Source: Dactylonectria macrodidyma
Taxonomy: Eukaryota; Ascomycota; Sordariomycetes; Hypocreales; Nectriaceae
Reading direction: 5' to 3'
NCBI GenBank assembly: GCA_020744425.1
Contig: JAGMUV010000005.1
Span: forward strand, 1,736,001-1,800,000
Length of the DNA stretch: 64,000 bases
Positions 58,494-64,000 of this stretch are shown in pieces. The notes under the pieces were generated by a model. It did no database searches, was not told the DNA's origin, and was given only the letters and a program-made list of their open reading frames with translations. Position 1 is the stretch's first letter; every line of letters begins with the position of its first letter. The translations under genes and the position numbers were made by a program.

Positions 58494-58994
58494 CTATCGG
58501 TGGTGTTGTCGGTCGTCGCCGCCAATTCGTTCCAGGGCCTCGAGCATGACCACAGAGTTGCCACGGATGACCTGCCTCAACGTCAGCATATCGGTGATGT
58601 ACAGCACGCTTGCGCACGGGGGATAGAAAGATACATACCGCCATGCCGATTCGGACCTTCTCTCCGCCCTCCTTCTCCTCCACCGCTTCGTCCAGCACGA
58701 GGTTCAGGAACACCTATGTTGGGTCAGCCTTAACTAGCAGAACATGGAGCGCAACGTCGATATAGCCTACATCGTAACCACGGAGGACGCCAATGACCTT
58801 GCGACTGCCGTTTAGTTGGACAAACAGTCGCTTGTCGAGGTACTAGGCAGAAAAGTTAGCACGTTAATTCAGGTTGTTGGGTTGCGAGGCTCTGGCAGAG
58901 TCATGGCTTGTCGCAGGAACAGCCGTGGAATGAGTCAGAATCTGCATAAGGATGGCGAAAATACCTTCTTCAGCTCAGGTTGGGCGGGCGCCAT
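58494..58994 (-). CDS. SMX2: Small nuclear ribonucleoprotein G (SmG)
   Basis: Four short exons, 58994-58965, 58842-58771, 58713-58639 and 58571-58494, give 84 residues; individual exons are 30-78 bp. The joined protein starts [34 protein letters not shown] (Sm1 motif) and continues VFLNLVLDEAVEE. It ends in the Sm2 motif, VIRGNSVVMLEALE. The SmG start PELKKYxDK and the RGNSV block distinguish it from Lsm7. SmG is one of seven proteins forming the ring on U1, U2, U4 and U5 snRNA. Three introns in 500 bp make this gene easy to miss. It is divergent from the Ntr2-type gene. Confidence 0.92.
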
Positions 58995-59200
58995 CTTGAG
59001 TATTCAATATAATTTCTTGGACGCTGTCGTGATGCGCGACGCGATAGCGGCACCTCAAGCTCATTCTTCGAATTCATGGATCGGGTCACGTGCGATAAGA
59101 TAAGCACCGCACGTCACTCTGCTGAGCAACCCTTGTCGCATCTTTCATCAGTCGCAAGATTCAACGTCGCGCGTGTCGCCATTGATAATTGTCCTCAAAA
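58995..59200. promoter_or_regulatory. Divergent promoter shared by SmG and Ntr2-type gene
   Basis: Only 206 bp separate the two start codons. The gap holds GTCACGTG (59085-59092), a match to the Cbf1-type RTCACRTG site, followed at once by GATAAGATAA (59094-59103). Co-regulation of two splicing factors is inferred. Confidence 0.55.
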
Positions 59201-60668
59201 ATGAGTTCTTTTGGGGCGAAACGTAAAGCAAAGGTCATCAAGGTGGCGGATGATGATGATGTTGCCGAACAACCGCCTAACACGAGCGCTGGCGACGAGA
59301 CGCAAGCTGGTGAGCACTCTTGATTCCTTCATTGTGAATATTGCTGATGCAGATCAAGGCTGACCTGTAAGAATGACAGAACCTCCGAAGCTAGTTTTTG
59401 GATCCAAGACTGGGCGAAAACCTCTCCGATCATCAGGCCTAAGGAAGAGTTTTAATCCGGCCGACAGTGGGGGTTTGGGGGAGTCGACGCCAACTACGAA
59501 TGATGAAGACGACGATGACGGACCTGTAGTGGTTCGGCCAGCAATCAGTCGGTCAAGTTCTCTGAAGAACAAGAAGCGTCCTAATAAGTCCTCACGTCTC
59601 TCCTTTGGCGGAGATGACCCGGCCACAGGCGACGACGAGAATGCAGAGGTGTTCACGCCGAAGAAGGTACCACTGGGCCAGCGGGCTTTGGAGAATAGCG
59701 CGGTCAAGAGGGGGGTCTCGTCAAGAGGACTCCCTATGCGATCATTAGGAGACGACGACGACCGGCCGAAATACAGCAAAGAGTACCTCCACGAACTTCA
59801 GTCTTCGACGCCGAATACCCCCCAAAAGATCACGTTACTATCTTCCGAAGAAGTCGACGCGATGGATCTCGATGTTTCCGAGCTAGACGGCGCTCTTGTC
59901 GTCGACTCATCCGAACTTGGTGCCTCAAAACCTAGCACCACAATCCTCACCGAGACCGAGATCCGCGAGAAGAAGGAGCGCCGTGCCCGGTTGGCACAAG
60001 AACAGGGCTTCTTGTCTGTCGAAGACGACGAGGACGAGTTCGGTCGCAAAAAGAAGGACGATACCCGACTGATTGCGGAAGACGAAGACCTTGGAGAAGG
60101 CTTTGATAGTTATGTCGAGGATGGCGGATTATCTCTTGGCAAGAGAGCTGAGAAGGAGCGGCGCAAACACGATCGACGCCAGATGGCCGAGCTCATTACC
60201 GCAGCTGAAGGACACACATCCGACTCCTCTGCCGACAGCGACGCTGAGCGGCGAATCGCGTACGAAGCTGCGCAGACTCGTGCGGGAATGGATGGCTTGA
60301 AGAAGCCCCGAAAGAACCCTGCCCACGACCAACCGCAAGTACCGGCCAAGATATCGCCGCTTCCCAGCTTGACAGAGTGCCTTTCCCGATTACAAACCAC
60401 ACTCAAAGGGATGGAAGCGGACATGAAGGGTAAGCAGGCCCGGGTAGAACAGCTGAAGAACGAGCGCGAGGAAATTGTGAAGAGGGAGGGAGAAGTCCAG
60501 GCTTTGCTTGATGAAACGGGTCGAAAATACAAGGAAGCAATGGGATCTACCAAAATCTGGGAGACTGGTATGCCGAGTACTGCACCGGCTGAACTGGCTG
60601 GGGCGAGAGGACTAGAAAGCCTCGGTACGCCGTCAAGGAAGCCAGAGGACGATGAGGAAGTTTCATAA
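59201..60668 (+). CDS. Nineteen-complex-related protein 2 (Ntr2/GCFC-N type)
   Basis: Two exons, 59201-59309 and 59380-60668, give 465 residues. The N-terminus is MSSFGAKRKAKVIKV, then acidic. Exon 2 begins EPPKLVFGSK, and LRKSF and KKRPNKSSRLSF are typical of the Ntr2/PAXBP1 N-terminal region. A conserved block YSKEYLHELQSSTPNTP is followed by LTETEIREKKERRARLAQEQGFLSVED and a charged coiled coil (about 375-430). Ntr2 with Ntr1 recruits the helicase Prp43 to take apart the spent spliceosome. The YxxEYLxELQxSTPxTP and IREKKERRxRLA blocks are the strongest evidence. Nuclear location is expected. Confidence 0.78.
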
Positions 60669-61338
60669 TCTGGGGGAGATGGCTTGATACCAAATACTAC
60701 ACCTCACATTTCTGTCGCGTTGTAGGCGATTGAACACCCATCAGGAATTCTCTACAACGAGTACGATGTGTCGTTAGTTTTCACGGTGTGGCGCGCTCGT
60801 ACGTATTATCAACAAGACAGCTTCCAAGACAACACTGGAATCACGAGAAGCAAAGGGGTATTTACATGAAGAAATTGTAAAATGGCATTGAACGGGACGC
60901 TTAGGATTATGTTCAAGATCATACTTGAACAAGGGCATTGAAGTATCTTTCGTTGGTGCTCCTCAGCAGGGCCGGTAACTCTGAAAGCGCTATAGAAACT
61001 GATCTACTCGAAAGAAGCGACATGAGGAATGATCATCGAATGTATCTATCTAATGACTGATAAAGTGCACTTATAAGCTATGCTGATCTTAGAATGTAAT
61101 AATCTGTTAGGGGGGTTGTCAGCGAGCGCACCAGATACACTGTCCAGCCGTACTCACCAGAACGGCGTTTGAGGGAGTAAAGATGACACCCGTGTCGTAA
61201 AATAAACAAAGTGATGGCCATGTAAACCCGGTCTGTGATCTACCTCTAATACCAATCCACCTTGTTTTCGTGCGTAGGAGACTTTGTCTACTATATATAT
61301 TCTCGGGGGTTCTCATCTGCTTCCACCGGTTTCATACT
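60669..61338. other. Convergent 3' region
   Basis: Lies between the Ntr2-type gene (plus) and the flavin monooxygenase (minus). No gene is seen. Confidence 0.6.
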
Positions 61339-62814
61339 TCATATATCCTTCTTGCCCTCTCCTCCGCTGTACAACAATCCATCGGTGACGCTGCCAAACA
61401 ACCACGCCATTGTGTCGACAACCAGGTTGTGGCGGCCGTACCAAACGCCCTTGCCTGTGATCTTGGGTATCCTGTCGGCGGCTTTGACAAAGTAGTTGCT
61501 GGTGGCATCGAAAGCCAATCGCTGAGGGGCCTCTTCTTTGTTCTCCATCACTGGCATCACATTTGTCGCACCAAGGCTCTTCATTTCCTTTAGGATTCGT
61601 ACTATCGTCTTGGACATGATATGCGCGCCGGGTGTCCACGACGTGGTCACGTAGCCCGTGATGAAGGCCAAATTGGGTACAGAATCGAGCATGCATCCGC
61701 GCCAGGTATAATGTGAGCCCACATCGACGGGTTGGCCATCTACCAAGGGGGTGATGCCGCTGAAGAGCTGGAAGTAGAGGCCGGTGGCGGTGACGATGAT
61801 GTCGGCATCGAGTTTGCGGCCAGATTTGAGCTGGATGCCGTCCTTGGTCACTGTGTCAATCACATCCGTCACGAGCTCAACGTTGTCTCGATGTAGCGCT
61901 TTGAAGAAATCTCCATCCGGACACATGCATAGGCGCTGCTGGAAGGGGTTATAATTAGGGTTAAAGTGGATGCTGACGTCCAAGTCCTTGGGAACCGCTT
62001 CCTTGGTGAGCTTGGTGATTTCATGCCTCGCAATGGCTGGAAATGCGAGCAGCAATTGGGTCATGATCACCTCGTACGCCACGTCCTTCCACCAGGCGAT
62101 CCAATGAACCCACGCCAAGGGGAGGAACAAGCGAAGGAAGTTGTCAATCCCCGACGAGGAGGCGCGCGAAACGACGAACGACGGACTGCGTTGAAGCATC
62201 GTTACGCTGCCCGCCGTCTCGGCCAGCGAAGGCACGACGGTGATGGCTGTGGCGCCGGAGCCGATGACGATAATACGTTTGCCGGTGAAGTCGAGGTCCT
62301 CGGGCCACCATTGGGGGTGGACAGTTTCGCCCTCAAAGCTGTCGAGGCCAGGAATAACGACAGGGAAGGCTTTGTCATACGAGTAGTATCCCATGCAGTT
62401 GACGACGAAGTTTGCCGTTACGACCTTGCGCTCTCCATTGACCTCGACATCCAGATGCCATTGCTGATCCTCTGTGCGCCACTCGCACCCGAGCAGCTTG
62501 TGGTTGAAGCGGATTGAGCTCCTTAGGCCAGCCGCGTCGACAGCCTCTTCCAGGTACTCGACGATCTCGCCAGCCGAGGCCATCTTGTGCTTGTGTTTCC
62601 AGGCATGCCACTTGAAGCCGAAAGCGGTCATGAACGAGTCGGATCGGAAGCCCGGGTATCGGAAGAAGCTCCATGTGCCACCGATTATAGGTCGTGCTTC
62701 GAGGATAGCGAATTTGCGGTGGGGGAGGGATTCGCGGAGGACGTGCGCCGCATCGATGCCCGAGATTCCTGCTCCCAGAACGACGATGTCGTGATGCTCG
62801 ACGGGTTGGCTCAT
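61339..62814 (-). CDS. Flavin monooxygenase, type I Baeyer-Villiger (EthA-like)
   Basis: A single exon of 491 residues. The N-terminal FAD site is IVVLGAGISGIDAA (Gly14-x-Gly16-x-x-Gly19). It is followed by GGTWSFFRYPGFRSDS, which in this family closes over the flavin. The type I Baeyer-Villiger fingerprint FxGxxxHxxxWP is perfect: F160-E-G-E-T-V-H166-P-Q-W-W-P171. The NADPH site is IVIGSGATA (about 183-190). The C-terminus has IIVTATGLYFQL (the ATG motif). Such enzymes insert oxygen into ketones, giving esters or lactones, using FAD, NADPH and O2. Length and the FRYPG block resemble bacterial EthA. The absence of introns in an intron-rich window is compatible with, but does not prove, horizontal origin. 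Substrate unknown. Confidence 0.87.
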   Translation of the reverse strand: MSQPVEHHDIVVLGAGISGIDAAHVLRESLPHRKFAILEARPIIGGTWSFFRYPGFRSDSFMTAFGFKWHAWKHKHKMASAGEIVEYLEEAVDAAGLRSSIRFNHKLLGCEWRTEDQQWHLDVEVNGERKVVTANFVVNCMGYYSYDKAFPVVIPGLDSFEGETVHPQWWPEDLDFTGKRIIVIGSGATAITVVPSLAETAGSVTMLQRSPSFVVSRASSSGIDNFLRLFLPLAWVHWIAWWKDVAYEVIMTQLLLAFPAIARHEITKLTKEAVPKDLDVSIHFNPNYNPFQQRLCMCPDGDFFKALHRDNVELVTDVIDTVTKDGIQLKSGRKLDADIIVTATGLYFQLFSGITPLVDGQPVDVGSHYTWRGCMLDSVPNLAFITGYVTTSWTPGAHIMSKTIVRILKEMKSLGATNVMPVMENKEEAPQRLAFDATSNYFVKAADRIPKITGKGVWYGRHNLVVDTMAWLFGSVTDGLLYSGGEGKKDI

Positions 62815-64000
62815 GTCGAGGAGGCTTGAGGGGGGCTGTCTTGGTAAGTGGACGATGGTATTGAGAGGTCAATTGGAGTTGTGGAGGCTCAAAGCGTCTG
62901 GCGATCAGAGGTCCCACTAATCTTCTCAACAACCCGCTGCGAGACCCACTGATCCCTAATACCTCACTCAACCAGAGCAAGCGCATCCGTAATCTACCGA
63001 AGCATGTGACAACAGCTACCCTTGGAGTACCATTTTGAAGCAATTCCCAGGTATCTCTCTACTGTGGCGAATAAAAAAAATTGAAAGTTGGAAAGGCACG
63101 GCGACGATTAAAGTATCTTTCAATGATAAATATGTCCATCTTGAGAGCCATGTGGAGACGAAGATTTCGAGTGCCGGCTGGGGCACCCCTGGCACAAACC
63201 ACACCAACTTAAGGTACGTAGAACAAATGAGGTGCCATTCTGACATCCTCGCTTGAAAGTTGACTCCATTTAAAGATGACACCCGCGAACAATGGACAAA
63301 TAACACATCGTCTTACACTCGGCAATCGCCTTCGAAAATCTTAATCCTAAATCGGTAACTCGGAGACTTTGACAACGACAGCTCCACTTTGGACCCTACA
63401 AGAGCATTCGCAAATAGTAAAGTGGTTCCTGAAAGCCATGGACCGAAATCGGAATCCGACTACAGCTATTTAGAATGAGATGGAAGAAACCACAACCAAA
63501 TCTTGATGGTGTCCTCTTCTCATTAATGGACTTCGTCTTCGTCCCTTTAAGATGTGCAGCAGAAGCATTTGTCCCTTCATTAAGTAAAAACCTACCATTG
63601 AATCCCATAGACGAATGGTTAGTTGAATCAATCGTGTTCATCAACCCTTTTGAGTGCTCAAGTCAAACTCTCTTAAAACATATGCATAAATAAGAATTTC
63701 CATAACATCTTTGAACTTGTCTCTTTCTTTGACTCACGAAAAGGCTGCGACCCAAGTAAATCGACAATCCTGGAACAATCGGGAACCAGGCACAAGGAAG
63801 AATTGGCATCGACTCGAACTTCTCGTTCGGGTCAAGCTTGCCGTCCACAACGCTGCTGTCCAATTACTCAAAGCTTGCTCTCGAATAGGGAGAAGCAAAT
63901 AGTTATTGCACAAGAGCAAGTTGCCTAGCAACTTCGAGCGCAAGCTCCAACGAGAATACTGGAAGAACACCTCCGCCGAACATCGAAACGAGTTCTTCGC
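62815..64000. other. Gene-free right end
   Basis: Upstream region of the flavin monooxygenase and flanking sequence to the window edge. Short frames (60-96 residues) have no features. From about 63280 the sequence is relatively AT-rich. A gene starting beyond the edge cannot be judged. Confidence 0.5.

Noticed and set aside
54934..63000. A complete secondary-metabolite cluster around the ArgRS-like gene and the flavin monooxygenase
   Set aside because: The two are separated by three housekeeping genes and no other tailoring or transport gene is present.
1..64000. CRISPR arrays, rRNA genes and intact transposons
   Set aside because: No evenly spaced direct repeats, no rRNA-like sequence and no transposase or reverse-transcriptase motif in any frame.

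Overview
This window is nuclear DNA of a filamentous ascomycete (Pezizomycotina, probably Sordariomycetes). The signs are genes split by short GT..AG introns (mostly 45-120 bp), a one-chain plant/fungal-type urease, a fused betaine-lipid synthase with the methyltransferase half first, a Neurospora cyt-18-type mitochondrial TyrRS, a Vps3844-type (DUF3844) membrane protein, SAGA and RSC subunits, and a Zn2Cys6 regulator. I assign no species. I reconstructed 24 protein-coding genes and one pseudogene. Most exon joins were checked for reading frame and splice-site sequence; a few starts remain open. I found no rRNA, tRNA, CRISPR array or intact transposon.

Left part (1-26.6 kb): a 4.4-kb gene-free stretch leads into an HMG-box gene. 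Then come urease (minus), the SAGA subunit Ada3/Ngg1 (minus), a broken AIG2-like gene, betaine-lipid synthase BTA1, the succinate dehydrogenase anchor SDH4, mitochondrial TyrRS, the TORC1 regulator NPR2 (minus) and the ubiquilin DSK2.

Middle part (27-44.4 kb): a quinone-oxidoreductase-like MDR enzyme, a Kap120/importin-11 karyopherin (minus), mitochondrial ThrRS, a small Ino4-like bHLH factor (minus), a Maf nucleotide pyrophosphatase (minus), RSC subunit Rsc4, an unnamed mitochondrial membrane protein (minus) and a Vps3844-type protein. This is ordinary housekeeping content.

Right part (45-64 kb) is sparser and more accessory. It holds a Zn2Cys6 regulator, a 3.4-kb gap with AT-rich and G-run patches, a small Cys-rich protein, a multi-exon protein with two C-terminal membrane segments and no known function, and a full-length arginyl-tRNA-synthetase paralogue. 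That paralogue appears to keep the arginine pocket and the C-terminal tRNA-binding domain but has lost both ATP-binding signatures (FQVSH in place of the HIGH element, and no MSTRKG element). It is the most interesting gene here. Housekeeping returns with a C-X5-R rhodanese/Cdc25-fold protein, SmG (minus) and an Ntr2-type spliceosome factor; the last two share a 206-bp divergent promoter. A type I Baeyer-Villiger-type flavin monooxygenase (minus) follows, and the last 1.2 kb is gene-free.

Many products act in mitochondria (SDH4, TyrRS, ThrRS, the membrane protein at 41.4-42.8 kb) or in chromatin and RNA processing (Ada3, Rsc4, HMG, SmG, Ntr2). Nothing indicates operon-like coupling except the shared SmG/Ntr2 promoter.
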